Shown here: one piece after another, positions 1 through 8,047 of the stretch
Layout of the letters: each line of letters starts with the position of its first letter
Numbering within the stretch: position 1 is the stretch's first letter
NCBI GenBank assembly: GCA_947066955.1
Contig: CAMTAF010000026.1
Location: forward strand, 1-39,063
DNA length: 39,063 nucleotides
Origin: an uncultured Hungatella sp.
Lineage (GTDB): Bacteria; Bacillota; Clostridia; Lachnospirales; Lachnospiraceae
Direction: 5' to 3'
Program-made: the position numbers and the translations under genes
The notes under the pieces: model-generated
What the model saw: the letters and a program-made list of their open reading frames with translations, nothing else
Database searches by the model: none
What the model was told of the DNA's origin: nothing

Positions 1-961
1 TGACCAGAGGGGCATAAATGACACCGAACACGGCGCCGAATACAACTTTAAATGTCCCTGTAATTCCGGCAAATACCACTGCGGAGATTGCCGCTCCCAC
101 CTTCCAGCCGATGGGGCCCAACACAAAATGGGCGGCCATTACCGACAGCAGCAGACTTAAGAAAGGTACCACGATCATGAAGATCACCTGGGGCGTGATC
201 TTTCGGAAAAATTTTTCCAGATACACCAGCGTAAATGCTGCCAGAATGGCGGGGATCACCTGCCCCTGGTAGCCGATCATGTTCACCTGGAAACTGCCGA
301 AATTCCATTTGGGAATATCCGCTGCCGCTGTCCCGGCCACCGCATAGGCGTTGAGCAGCTGCCCGGATACCAGAGTCAGACCCAGGACAATCCCCAGCAT
401 CTGGGTAGTCCCCATCTTTTTTGTCACGGACCAGCAGATCCCCACCGGAAGCATGTGGAATACCGCCTCCCCGATGAGCCACAGAAAGCTGTCGATCCCT
501 GCCCAGAACTGGCTGATGTCGCACAGGGTCTTGGTCCCGTTTTCAAACAGATATAAGCTGTCAATGCAGTTCCTGAAGCCAAGGATCAAGCCGCCTGTGA
601 TGATCGCCGGGATCAAGGGAGCGAAAATCTCGGCCAGGGCGGTTATCACTCTCTGAAGCGGGTTCTGGTTTTTCTTTGCCGCCTGTTTGACCGCTTCTTT
701 GGATACCCCTTCAATCCCTGCCGTTTTTACAAAATCATTGTAAAAATCAGCTACCGTATTGCCGATGATCACCTGAAACTGCCCTGACTGGGTAAAACTT
801 CCTTTTACAACTTTCATTTCTTCAATGGCCTTTACATCTGCTTTTCCCGGCTCCACCAAAACAAACCGCATTCTCGTCATGCAATGCGAAACTGCCGCGA
901 TGTTCTCTTTTCCGCCTACCAGATGCAATAATTCTTTTGCGTCCTCTGCATATGTTCCCAT
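1..961 (-). CDS. treB: Trehalose-specific PTS EIIBC permease, 3' end beyond the left edge
   Basis: Imports trehalose and phosphorylates it to trehalose-6-phosphate at the membrane. I translated the minus strand from the ATG at 961; it stays open to the left edge, giving about 320 residues of a protein usually near 470. The N-terminus is an EIIB domain with the phosphorylated cysteine at residue 27 (SHCMTRMRF). The EIIC domain follows, with ILGFRN, FLWLIGEA and VGICWSV, which closely resemble Escherichia coli TreB from memory and set it apart from other EIIBC types. It diverges from treR, and the region between carries three matching operators. The phospho-trehalase gene expected with it would lie past the left edge. 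The family call is firm; the substrate is inferred from sequence resemblance plus the regulator. Confidence 0.85.
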   Translation of the reverse strand, partial: MGTYAEDAKELLHLVGGKENIAAVSHCMTRMRFVLVEPGKADVKAIEEMKVVKGSFTQSGQFQVIIGNTVADFYNDFVKTAGIEGVSKEAVKQAAKKNQNPLQRVITALAEIFAPLIPAIITGGLILGFRNCIDSLYLFENGTKTLCDISQFWAGIDSFLWLIGEAVFHMLPVGICWSVTKKMGTTQMLGIVLGLTLVSGQLLNAYAVAGTAAADIPKWNFGSFQVNMIGYQGQVIPAILAAFTLVYLEKFFRKITPQVIFMIVVPFLSLLLSVMAAHFVLGPIGWKVGAAISAVVFAGITGTFKVVFGAVFGVIYAPLV

Positions 962-986
962 GCTTTAATCCTCCATCTCTTTTTAC

Positions 987-1067
987 TTGTTTAAACAACT
1001 TTCTGAATTATGTTATAGCACACTTGTTTAAACACGTCAATACTGTTTTTAAAATTTGTTTAAACAA
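987..1067. promoter_or_regulatory. Three TreR operators in the treB/treR divergent region
   Basis: The perfect 12-base palindrome TTGTTTAAACAA occurs at 987-998 and 1056-1067, with a one-base variant (TTGTTTAAACAC) at 1024-1035. Centres are 37 and 32 bases apart. One copy is in the treB promoter spacer, one lies downstream of the treB start site, and one sits just upstream of the treR -35 box. The neighbouring GntR-family treR is the natural ligand; that assignment is inference. Confidence 0.8.
1012..1040 (-). promoter_or_regulatory. Promoter of treB
   Basis: On the minus strand TTGACG (1035-1040) and TATAAC (1012-1017) are 17 bases apart, a good sigma-A type promoter. The middle TreR operator (1024-1035) fills most of the spacer, so bound repressor would directly block polymerase. 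Confidence 0.7.
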
Positions 1068-1071
1068 GTCG

Positions 1072-1100
1072 TTGACTTTTCTATTTTTTCCTTCTATAAT
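1072..1100 (+). promoter_or_regulatory. Promoter of treR
   Basis: TTGACT (1072-1077) and TATAAT (1095-1100) are separated by 17 bases and precede treR by 55 bases. An operator ends 5 bases before the -35 box, consistent with autoregulation. Confidence 0.75.
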
Positions 1101-1154
1101 AAATGGTATCAACATGGAATGATAATATGGGAATCTTATTGAGGTAAAGAATTT

Positions 1155-1889
1155 ATGCCAAAATCAATATACGAAACGATTTACAGAGACTTAAAAGAGA
1201 AGATTGAAAGCGATGTTTTCGCCTATCAGGAACTTTTACCCTCAGAGAACACTCTGATCAAAACGTATAACTGCTCCCGCAATACCCTACGCCGGGCAGT
1301 CAGCTGCCTGGTAACTGACGGATATGTACAGACCATTCAGGGAAAAGGAGTGCGCAACATCTATCAGCCTGTCTCCCAGACGGCCTTTACCATCGGCGAG
1401 ATTGAGACCTTTCAGGAGTCTGCCGCGCGAAACGGCCACCATGCTATTACAAAAGTCCTTCTGTTCACTGAATTTTCTATCAATGAAAAGCAGTCTTTAT
1501 ACACAGGCTTTCCTGAGGGAACCGATATTTATTATATCCAGCGTGTCCATTATCTGGATGCCATACCGCTGATTCTTAACCACAATTATTTCTTAAAAGA
1601 GGCAGTACCCGGCCTCACAAAAGAGATCGCGGAAAGTTCCATTTATCAGTATCTGGAGCAGACGCTGCATATGACCATTGTGAACAGCAAACGAGTTATG
1701 ACCGTAGAAAAGATGACCGAGATCGATGAAAAATATCTGATGATGAATGTTCAGGATTATAACTGCATGGCGGTAGTCAGCAGCCAGACCTACAACAGTA
1801 ACGGCGTTATGTTCGAGTATACCCAGTCCCGGCACCGCCCGGACTATTTCCGTTTTTATGACAATGCGGTGAGAAAAACTGTGTTGTAA
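1155..1889 (+). CDS. treR: Trehalose operon repressor, GntR/HutC family
   Basis: A 244-residue transcription regulator. Residues about 5-70 form a GntR winged helix (ENTLIKTYNCSRNTLRRAV is the recognition region). Residues about 85-240 form a UTRA ligand-binding domain, which in TreR proteins senses trehalose-6-phosphate. The length is usual for the family. It is divergent from the treB permease, and three matching palindromes lie between the two starts, which is the main support for the name. The final residues (SRHRPDYFRFYDNAVRK) have the typical UTRA ending. The gene ends just before a hairpin shared with the convergent scrA gene. Confidence 0.85.
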   Translation: MPKSIYETIYRDLKEKIESDVFAYQELLPSENTLIKTYNCSRNTLRRAVSCLVTDGYVQTIQGKGVRNIYQPVSQTAFTIGEIETFQESAARNGHHAITKVLLFTEFSINEKQSLYTGFPEGTDIYYIQRVHYLDAIPLILNHNYFLKEAVPGLTKEIAESSIYQYLEQTLHMTIVNSKRVMTVEKMTEIDEKYLMMNVQDYNCMAVVSSQTYNSNGVMFEYTQSRHRPDYFRFYDNAVRKTVL

Positions 1890-1897
1890 CCAGCCTT

Positions 1898-1934
1898 TTG
1901 GGGAGAGACGGACATTCTGTCCTTCTCTCCCCAA
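1898..1934. terminator. Hairpin between convergent treR and scrA
   Basis: TTGGGGAGAGA (1898-1908) pairs with TCTCTCCCCAA (1924-1934), and GGACA (1910-1914) with TGTCC (1918-1922) around a three-base loop. The 16-pair stem has one mismatch. It lies between two gene ends and probably stops both transcripts, although neither side has a strong T run. Confidence 0.6.
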
Positions 1935-1957
1935 GTCCCCTGTGAACCGAAACCGCG

Positions 1958-3880
1958 TCACAGCATCTTGATAATTTTTTCCAAAAGCTCTGTCTTTCCC
2001 GTCTTCTCCACGCTGCATCCGCCGTAATTGTAGGTGTTGGCCACCAGAACCGCCGTGGTGGTGCTGTAGCCCGCTGCCTTGATCTTGGCCATGTCAAAGG
2101 TCAGAAGTTTCTGCCCTGCCTTCACCTTGTCCCCCATGTTTACCCACACTTCAAAGCCATCCCCGTTCATTTTTACCGTGTCCACGCCCACATGGATCAG
2201 GATCTCCATGCCGCTCTCGCTGGTCATGCCGATGGCGTGGCGGGTGTCAGTGAGGGACGCGATCTCGCCGTCGCAGGGAGCCACCACGACTCCAACTTCC
2301 GGTTCGATTCCCACGCCCTCTCCTAAAAGGCCGGAGGCAAAGGTCTCGTCGGGGATGGACTCCCTGGGGATCACATTTCCCTTTACAGGGGCATACAGGG
2401 TGTTGGGCTCCGTCTCTATAGGGGCCATCTCTTTTAACAGCTTATCTGCCTCGCTCTCCTGGTTCTCCTCTGAAGGCGCCTGTTTGTCCGGCGCGGCCTC
2501 TGCCACGGTCTCTTCCTTCCACAGGGTCCAGGTGAGGGCAAAGGCAATCACCGCCGACACTCCAAGAACAATGGCATACTGGGCGGTATAGTCCAGGGTG
2601 ATGAGAAATCCCGGCAGCCCTGTGACGCCGTAGGAGGTTGCCCCGATGTGGAAAATGGCTCCCAGCACTGCCCCGCAGGCGCCTCCTGCCATGCCGCACA
2701 GGAGAGGCTTCATAAACCGCAGGTTCACGCCGAAGATTGCCGGTTCCGTGATGCCCAGGGCCGCTGACAGGGCGGAGGGCACGGCCACGGCCTTTGTCTT
2801 GTTGTTTTTCGCCTTGAGCCCCACTGCCAGGCACGCTGCCCCCTGGGCAAAGTTGGCCGCGGAAGCGATGGGCATCCAGGTGTTCAGCCCACCTGCCGCT
2901 GACAGCATTCCCGCCTCAATAACATTGTACATATGGTGGATGCCGCAGACCACCGTGAAGGGATAGAGGGCTCCCATGATCATGGCCCCGATTCCGTGGC
3001 CCACGGTGATGATCCACTGGGCAAAGCTGAGGATGTAGTTCTCTGCCGTGGAGAACACCGGCCCTATGATCCCCAGGGTCAGGAACGCGGTGATCATCAC
3101 GGTGCACAGCGGCGTCACGAATAAATCGATCATCTCAGGCACATGCTTGTGGAGCCACCTCTCCAGATGACACATCAGCCACACGGCGATGATCACCGGG
3201 ATCACATGGCCCTGGTAGCCCACCTGGCGGATGGAAAAGCCAAAGAGACGCCAAACCGGAATCTGGGACGGATCCATGCTCCCCACGGACCAGGCGTTAA
3301 TCAGGTTGGGATGAATCATGATCATGCCGATAACCGCGCCCAGAAAAAGATTGCCGCCAAAAACCCTTGCCGCCGACACCGCGATGAGCACCGGAAGGAA
3401 CACGAAAGCCGTGTTGGCCAGCAGATCCAGGATTCCGTACCAGTCGCTCCCCGCAAATGCCGGAAGAGCTTTTCCAAGGGCCTCCACAAGCCCCATCATC
3501 AGGCCCGAGGCCACGATGGCCGGCAGGATAGGCACAAACACATCCCCCATAGCCTTCACCATCTGCTTGGGGATGGGCTGCTTTGCCGCCGCTGCCGCCT
3601 TTACCTCCTCCTTGGTTGCCGCCGTCATGCCGCTGACCTTTAAAAACTCGTCATACACCTTGTTTACCGTTCCCGTACCAATGATCAGCTGGAGCTGTCC
3701 GTTGTTGCTGAACACGCCCTTGACCCCGTCGATCTCCTCCAGCTTCTTCATGTTGATCTTGCTGTTGTCCACTGTCACCAGCCTCAGCCTGGTGGCGCAG
3801 TGGGCAGCGCTTACCAGATTCTCCCGGCCGCCTAAGTTCTCAAAGATCTCCTTCGCGCACCTTCCGTAATCCATAGCCAT
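1958..3880 (-). CDS. scrA: Sucrose-type PTS EIIBCA permease
   Basis: A 640-residue membrane transporter that imports and phosphorylates a disaccharide. The domain order is EIIB (1-85, phosphorylated Cys28 in HCATRLRL), EIIC (about 105-455, with GYQGHVIPV, CGIHHMYN and GITEPAIFGVNLR) and a fused Crr-like EIIA (about 490-640, active His563 in LIHVGVDTVKM and partner His548). Within this permease family HHMYN and the surrounding EIIC are most like sucrose ScrA proteins; a beta-glucoside substrate cannot be excluded. The start at 3880 has AGGAGGGG six bases upstream. A GntR gene lies upstream and inverted repeats sit in the gap, so that regulator probably controls it. No sucrose-6-phosphate hydrolase is in the window. 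Confidence 0.75.
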   Translation of the reverse strand: MAMDYGRCAKEIFENLGGRENLVSAAHCATRLRLVTVDNSKINMKKLEEIDGVKGVFSNNGQLQLIIGTGTVNKVYDEFLKVSGMTAATKEEVKAAAAAKQPIPKQMVKAMGDVFVPILPAIVASGLMMGLVEALGKALPAFAGSDWYGILDLLANTAFVFLPVLIAVSAARVFGGNLFLGAVIGMIMIHPNLINAWSVGSMDPSQIPVWRLFGFSIRQVGYQGHVIPVIIAVWLMCHLERWLHKHVPEMIDLFVTPLCTVMITAFLTLGIIGPVFSTAENYILSFAQWIITVGHGIGAMIMGALYPFTVVCGIHHMYNVIEAGMLSAAGGLNTWMPIASAANFAQGAACLAVGLKAKNNKTKAVAVPSALSAALGITEPAIFGVNLRFMKPLLCGMAGGACGAVLGAIFHIGATSYGVTGLPGFLITLDYTAQYAIVLGVSAVIAFALTWTLWKEETVAEAAPDKQAPSEENQESEADKLLKEMAPIETEPNTLYAPVKGNVIPRESIPDETFASGLLGEGVGIEPEVGVVVAPCDGEIASLTDTRHAIGMTSESGMEILIHVGVDTVKMNGDGFEVWVNMGDKVKAGQKLLTFDMAKIKAAGYSTTTAVLVANTYNYGGCSVEKTGKTELLEKIIKML

Positions 3881-3898
3881 TGTGGTCCCCTCCTGTTG

Positions 3899-4035
3899 AT
3901 ATGAAATCTTTTTGTTTTATGTGAAATCGATTACATTTCATATTCTGATTACATATCCAATTAATTCCTTTGTATATTGACATTTTCTCCAAAGTCGTTA
4001 TATTATTTTTGTGCATATTAGTGAAATCAATTTCA
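3899..4035. promoter_or_regulatory. Probable GntR operators upstream of scrA
   Basis: The half-site TGAAAT/ATTTCA recurs: TGAAAT-CA-ATTTCA at 4022-4035, TGAAAT with ATTTCA seven bases apart at 3922-3940, and a lone ATATGAAATC at 3899-3908. They lie in the 234-base gap between the GntR gene and scrA. I could not pick a single convincing minus-strand promoter here. Confidence 0.55.
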
Positions 4036-4068
4036 TATCATCTGCTAAAACGGGATTATGGCCCGAGA

Positions 4069-4097
4069 CAGGCCCCGGTCAAAAAGGCCGGGGCCTG
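4069..4097 (-). terminator. Hairpin after the GntR gene
   Basis: CAGGCCCCGG (4069-4078) pairs perfectly with CCGGGGCCTG (4088-4097) around a nine-base loop, 18 bases past the GntR stop codon. There is no T run directly after it on the minus strand, so it may be a weak terminator or an RNA-processing signal. Confidence 0.5.
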
Positions 4098-4114
4098 GCA
4101 GATACCTGCATTAT

Positions 4115-4834
4115 TTACCGGATGCTGACCGTGTGCAGTTCAAAACAGTCGCCCCTGTATCTGGATTTTGAGTACTCAAAAATCCTTCCGTCGCTTAGAT
4201 AGGCAACCTGCTCGATCTCGAAAACAGGGATGGGCAGATCGCGGATATCCAGCCAAACCTTCTCGTCCTCAGTGGGCACGGAGGCCCGGACCACGCGATG
4301 AGCGCTCTGAATCTTTAATTTCAGCGTATTTTCAATATAGGAGTACACAGAGCCGTTCACCACCTCCATGGTAATCCCGGTGATAAACTCTGTGGGCATG
4401 TAGGTATATTCCACCAGCTTGGGCTCATTGTCTGCCAAGCGGGTCCGGCAGATATAACAGACAAATGCCCCCTCCTGGATCTGGAGTTTGTCCGCGATCT
4501 CCTTCACAGCCGGAACCAGGGTCAGCTGGTGGACATCCGAGGTGACTTTCCTGCCTGCATTGTCCCTGCTGAAACCGCGGCACTGCTGGGATCTGGCTAG
4601 ATTTTCCCTTCCCCCTGTACCTCCCGCCACGGGTTTTACAAAGGTTCCCGCCCCCCGCCGCTTGGTCACCAGCCCTCTGACCACCATCTGCTCCATGGCC
4701 TGGCGTATGGTAATGCGGCTCACCTGATACTGCCTGCACAGTTCTGTCTCCTGAGGCAGTTTTTCGTCCGGCTTATAGTAGCCGGAGAGGATCCTGGACT
4801 GGATATCCTCCGCAATGGCCTCGTACTTAAACAT
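4115..4834 (-). CDS. GntR/HutC-family transcription regulator
   Basis: A 239-residue regulator. It has an N-terminal winged helix (about 1-70; QYQVSRITIRQAMEQMV is the recognition region) and a C-terminal UTRA effector domain (about 90-239). I chose the ATG at 4834, giving MFKYEAIAED, because AGGAGAGAGG lies just upstream; a longer reading to 4882 only adds residues that overlap the preceding HAD gene. It overlaps that HAD gene by 8 bases, so translation is probably coupled. Its position before scrA, with repeated TGAAAT half-sites between, suggests it controls scrA and senses a phosphosugar. Confidence 0.85.
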   Translation of the reverse strand: MFKYEAIAEDIQSRILSGYYKPDEKLPQETELCRQYQVSRITIRQAMEQMVVRGLVTKRRGAGTFVKPVAGGTGGRENLARSQQCRGFSRDNAGRKVTSDVHQLTLVPAVKEIADKLQIQEGAFVCYICRTRLADNEPKLVEYTYMPTEFITGITMEVVNGSVYSYIENTLKLKIQSAHRVVRASVPTEDEKVWLDIRDLPIPVFEIEQVAYLSDGRIFEYSKSRYRGDCFELHTVSIR

Positions 4835-5681
4835 GGCTTCCTCTCTCCTGCAGGATCCTCTCCACGACAATCCCGATGCCATCCTCGTCGTTGGAGGCCG
4901 TCACCTCGTGGGCCATGGTCTTCAGCTCCTCCACTGCGTTCGCCATAGCCACGCTCCTTCCGGCATAGGCCAGCATGGAGGCATCGTTCTGTCCGTCACC
5001 GAAGGCGATCATCTCCTTAGGGCTGTACCCCATAGGTCTCAACACCGCGTCGAGAGCTTTGGCCTTGTCAATGCCTTTGGCGGTGAATTCAAAATAAAAC
5101 CTTCCCGTGAACATGCAGCTGAGACGGTCTTTAAACGGCTCCATCATGGCCTCATAGTGGGCCTGCAAGTACTCCGGGTCAGCGGTCGTCAGGATCTTGT
5201 TTAGGGGAAAATCCACAAAAGCCGCCAGATCGTCTTTCTCGCACAGCTTGTAATGGCCTCCCCTGGCCTCGTACTGGATGACATTGAACTCTTTCCCGTC
5301 TAAGCGGATCATCTGGTTATATACATTGTTCACATACATATACTCCCCGTGGTCGATCATGGGCCGTACCTGGTCAAATTTTTTCATGTGCTCCAAAACC
5401 GCTTTGCCCTCCTCCACGGTCATGGCCTGGTTGAACAGCTCCCGGCCGCTCTGGCAGTCCACCACCTTGGAGCCGTTGTAGCACACCAGTAGACCGTGAT
5501 GCCGGTCCATCTCCAGCTCCTTGGCAAATCCCGTCAGCCCGCTGGTAGGCCGTCCGGATGCCAGGATCAGGACCATCCCCGCCTCCTGGGCCCGCAGCAG
5601 CGCCTCCCTGGTCCTGGCGCTGATTTTCTTTCCGCTGTTCAGCAGTGTTCCATCCATATCCATAGCAATCAATTTTATCAT
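4827..5681 (-). CDS. HAD-superfamily Cof-type phosphatase
   Basis: A 284-residue soluble hydrolase. Motif I is AMDMDGTLLNSG, with catalytic Asp8 and Asp10; motif II is in LILASGRPTSG, and the C-terminal motif is MIAFGDGQNDASML. The C2-type cap between them fits the Cof/YidA group, which removes phosphate from sugar phosphates and related compounds. It is the second gene of a PHP-HAD-GntR-scrA array and overlaps the GntR gene. A role in clearing excess sugar phosphate from the PTS is plausible but is inferred only from position. Confidence 0.85.
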   Translation of the reverse strand: MIKLIAMDMDGTLLNSGKKISARTREALLRAQEAGMVLILASGRPTSGLTGFAKELEMDRHHGLLVCYNGSKVVDCQSGRELFNQAMTVEEGKAVLEHMKKFDQVRPMIDHGEYMYVNNVYNQMIRLDGKEFNVIQYEARGGHYKLCEKDDLAAFVDFPLNKILTTADPEYLQAHYEAMMEPFKDRLSCMFTGRFYFEFTAKGIDKAKALDAVLRPMGYSPKEMIAFGDGQNDASMLAYAGRSVAMANAVEELKTMAHEVTASNDEDGIGIVVERILQERGSHV

Positions 5682-5724
5682 GGTTCTCCCCCTATCTTTC
5701 CTATCTTATTTCCCGCGGCTCTGC

Positions 5725-6549
5725 CTATGCCAGGCTGTGCCTTATGGGTTTCATCCTGTCAAAAGTGTAGATTGCCCCGAATCCCAGCTCCCTAAGCTCC
5801 TCCTGAGTTTCCCTTGTCTCCCACCCGATCCACGGGATGGTGTGGGCGTCTGACCCTATGGTGATGATCTCCCCTCCCAGACTGCGGTACAGCTTAAGGA
5901 TATCCCGGCTGGGCGTTAAGTCCGGAAGCTTGTAGCGGTAGCAGGAGGTGTTCACCTCGATCCCCTTGCCATCCGCGATGACCACCCGGAGAATCTCTTC
6001 CACCAGGTCTTTCCCTTTCTCAAACGGATAGATCCCCGCCCTGTCGTACCGGCAGATCATGTCCAGATGCCCCAGGATGCTGTAGTCCTTGTAACTTTGT
6101 ACAACATTGAGGATCTCCTGGTAGTATCTCCTGTTGTACTCTTCCTGGGTTTTCCCGTTCTGAAACTCATAGGTCCAAAACTCCTTATCCTCCACCTGAT
6201 GACAGGAGAGGATGATAAAGTCAAACGGATATTTGTCAAAGGTCTCCTGAAACTGGGGGATGGTGTGGGTCTGCATCCCAAACTCCATCCCGAAACGGAT
6301 GCGGATCTTGCCGCCGTACAGCTCCTGGCACCGCCTGACCTCTCTTAAATATGCCTCGCAGTCGCAGTTTAGATCCGTCTTCACCCCATAGTCAATGTGC
6401 TCCGTAAAGCAGATCTCCCCCAGCCCCACTGCTATGGCGTGGAGCACCGCGTCCTCCATGGGGGTCTCAGAGTCATCGCTGAACTGCGTGTGCACATGAT
6501 AATCTGCCAGCAGCCTGCTGCCCTCTGTCTTCACAACCTGATCTGTCAT
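5725..6549 (-). CDS. PHP-domain phosphatase, HisJ (histidinol-phosphatase) family
   Basis: A 274-residue metal-dependent phosphoesterase. The PHP signature ADYHVHTQFSDDSE supplies His18 and His20. FTEHIDYG, LSCHQ, LGHLDMI and TIGSDAHT carry further metal ligands in the expected order. Proteins of this type are annotated as histidinol-phosphatase, but no other his genes are nearby. Its place at the head of a sugar-PTS cluster, 43 bases before an HAD phosphatase, suggests another phosphorylated substrate. The start follows a GGAGGAG ribosome site, which itself follows repeat copy 1. Confidence 0.8.
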   Translation of the reverse strand: MTDQVVKTEGSRLLADYHVHTQFSDDSETPMEDAVLHAIAVGLGEICFTEHIDYGVKTDLNCDCEAYLREVRRCQELYGGKIRIRFGMEFGMQTHTIPQFQETFDKYPFDFIILSCHQVEDKEFWTYEFQNGKTQEEYNRRYYQEILNVVQSYKDYSILGHLDMICRYDRAGIYPFEKGKDLVEEILRVVIADGKGIEVNTSCYRYKLPDLTPSRDILKLYRSLGGEIITIGSDAHTIPWIGWETRETQEELRELGFGAIYTFDRMKPIRHSLA

Positions 6550-6572
6550 AATCCTTCTCCTCCTTTTTAAGA

Positions 6573-6763
6573 TATCACCACGCGCCGCTGCGCGTCACCT
6601 GCCAGCTCGTCGGAAGGCAGTAACAGTTCAGACAACCCCCTGAACTGTTACTAGATGCTCTCCGACCACTATGTTTTCTTACGGTCAGCGCAGCGAGTGC
6701 GCAGACCTATCTAAACGGTTATGGAAGGCATCTTAGAAACGCTTACGTGTTTGCCTTCCTCCT
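6573..6763 (-). repeat. Interspersed repeat, copy 1, with a nested insertion
   Basis: On the plus strand a core at 6573-6620 matches copies at 10408-10454 and 25085-25133 (shared TCACCTGCCAGCTCGTCGGA). The outer hairpin GGAAGGCA/TGCCTTCC is at 6723-6759. In copy 3 core and outer hairpin are contiguous. Here about 100 bases (6621-6722) separate them and GGAAGGCA is present on both sides, as expected if another element inserted with a short target duplication. The repeat lies immediately upstream of the PHP gene and overlaps the end of the MFS gene. Confidence 0.7.
6620..6651. repeat. GTAACAGTTCA hairpin repeat, copy 1
   Basis: GTAACAGTTCA (6620-6630) pairs perfectly with TGAACTGTTAC (6641-6651). 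Both arms are identical to those at 28799-28829, while the loops differ. It is part of the insertion nested within repeat copy 1. Confidence 0.75.
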
Positions 6764-7917
6764 CTAATACGGTTGAGGCACTCTACTGTGGCGGTCATGA
6801 CTGCCACAAGGGATATTAGATACCAGGGATACAGCCAGATTCCTGCCAGCCCTGAGAGCATCCCGAACAGCGGCGGCATGGCCATGGTGCCCACATAGGC
6901 GCAGGCCATCTGCATCCCCATGATGGCCTGGGACTTATCCTCCCCGAAATTTTCCGGGGTCTCGTGGAGAAGGGCCGGGTAGATGGGCGCGCACCCAACC
7001 CCTACCATCACCAGACCGATCCCTGTCACGCTCTGGCCAAAGGGAAGCAAAAGGAGCAGAATCCCGCAAAAGGCTACGCCCTGCCCCAAGCGGACCATGG
7101 CTTTGTCGTCCAGTTTTAAGGTGATGAAACCGCACAAAAACCTTCCCGCCGTGATTCCCAGATAAAACAGGGAGGCCCATTTGGCGGCTGCCTCCGCCGT
7201 CACTCCCCGCTTAAGCACCATGTAGCTGGCAGCCCACAGCCCCGCTGTCTGTTCCAGGGCGCAGTAACAAAAAAACGATGCCAGAGCCGGCTTTGCTCCC
7301 GGCAGCTTTAACAAATCTTTGACGCCAAGGCTTTTTCTTTCTCCCTGGCCTGCAACATCCCCCTGACGGCCTCCTGTCTCCTTCCATTTGGAAAGCGTGG
7401 CGAACAGCACGGCCGTGAGCACGATCTGGAGAAGGGACACCACCCTGTAGCCCGTGTTCCAGGAAAATCCCCCTGTCAGACAGGCTCCCATGATGTAGGG
7501 CCCCAAGGACGCCCCCACTCCCCAGAAACAGTGAAGCCAGCTCATATGCCTGGCTTTATAGTGGATAGCCACATAGTTGTTGAGCGCCGCGTCCACCGCT
7601 CCCGCCCCCAGCCCGTAGGGGAAGGCCATCACGCACAAAGCGGAAAATGAACGGGCCATGGAAAATCCCCACAGCGCTGCCGCCGTCAGCGCCACGCTGG
7701 CCGCTGTCACCCTGCCTGTACCCAGCTTTCTGGTGAGAGTGTCGCTGTACAGGCTGGATACGATGGTCCCCGCCGATATGATCATGGAGATGACCCCAGC
7801 CCAGGACACGGCGACCCCCAGTTCCCCCTGCATGCTGGGCCACGCTGCCCCCAAAAGGGCATCGGGAAGACCCAGACTGATAAACGCCACATAGATGATT
7901 CCAAGCAATAAACTCAT
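6733..7917 (-). CDS. MFS transporter (exporter or sugar:proton type)
   Basis: A 394-residue protein with about 12 hydrophobic segments and no other domain. It begins MSLLLGIIYVAFISLGLPDA, a form seen in MFS proteins annotated as fucose/glucose-type or drug transporters. I chose the ATG at 7917 because AAAGGA lies just upstream and the first membrane segment starts there; the 28 residues possible further upstream are basic and unlikely. The substrate cannot be told. It diverges from an AraC regulator, its likely controller. The last residues (QTRKRF) and the stop codon are encoded inside an interspersed repeat. Confidence 0.8.
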   Translation of the reverse strand: MSLLLGIIYVAFISLGLPDALLGAAWPSMQGELGVAVSWAGVISMIISAGTIVSSLYSDTLTRKLGTGRVTAASVALTAAALWGFSMARSFSALCVMAFPYGLGAGAVDAALNNYVAIHYKARHMSWLHCFWGVGASLGPYIMGACLTGGFSWNTGYRVVSLLQIVLTAVLFATLSKWKETGGRQGDVAGQGERKSLGVKDLLKLPGAKPALASFFCYCALEQTAGLWAASYMVLKRGVTAEAAAKWASLFYLGITAGRFLCGFITLKLDDKAMVRLGQGVAFCGILLLLLPFGQSVTGIGLVMVGVGCAPIYPALLHETPENFGEDKSQAIMGMQMACAYVGTMAMPPLFGMLSGLAGIWLYPWYLISLVAVMTATVECLNRIRGGRQTRKRF

Positions 7918-7973
7918 AATCCTTTCCCCGCCTGCTTTCTCTTGTATTTTTCTCTTTTTGTAAGTATAATAAT

Positions 7974-8001
7974 ATTGTATTTTTTTTCTGTATTCTATCA
8001 A
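7974..8001 (-). promoter_or_regulatory. Promoter of the MFS gene
   Basis: On the minus strand TTGATA (7996-8001) and TACAAT (7974-7979) are 16 bases apart, about 60 bases before the chosen start codon. The surrounding A/T tracts also lie upstream of the divergent AraC gene. Confidence 0.5.
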
Positions 8002-8047
8002 AAAATAGCCCTAAACTATTAATATCCGGCCAGAAAAGGAGAACATC

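Noticed and set aside
3977-4004. Plus-strand TTGACA-16-TATATT promoter
   Set aside because: It would read into the 3' end of the GntR gene, with no plus-strand gene downstream; probably chance in AT-rich DNA, though an antisense RNA cannot be excluded.
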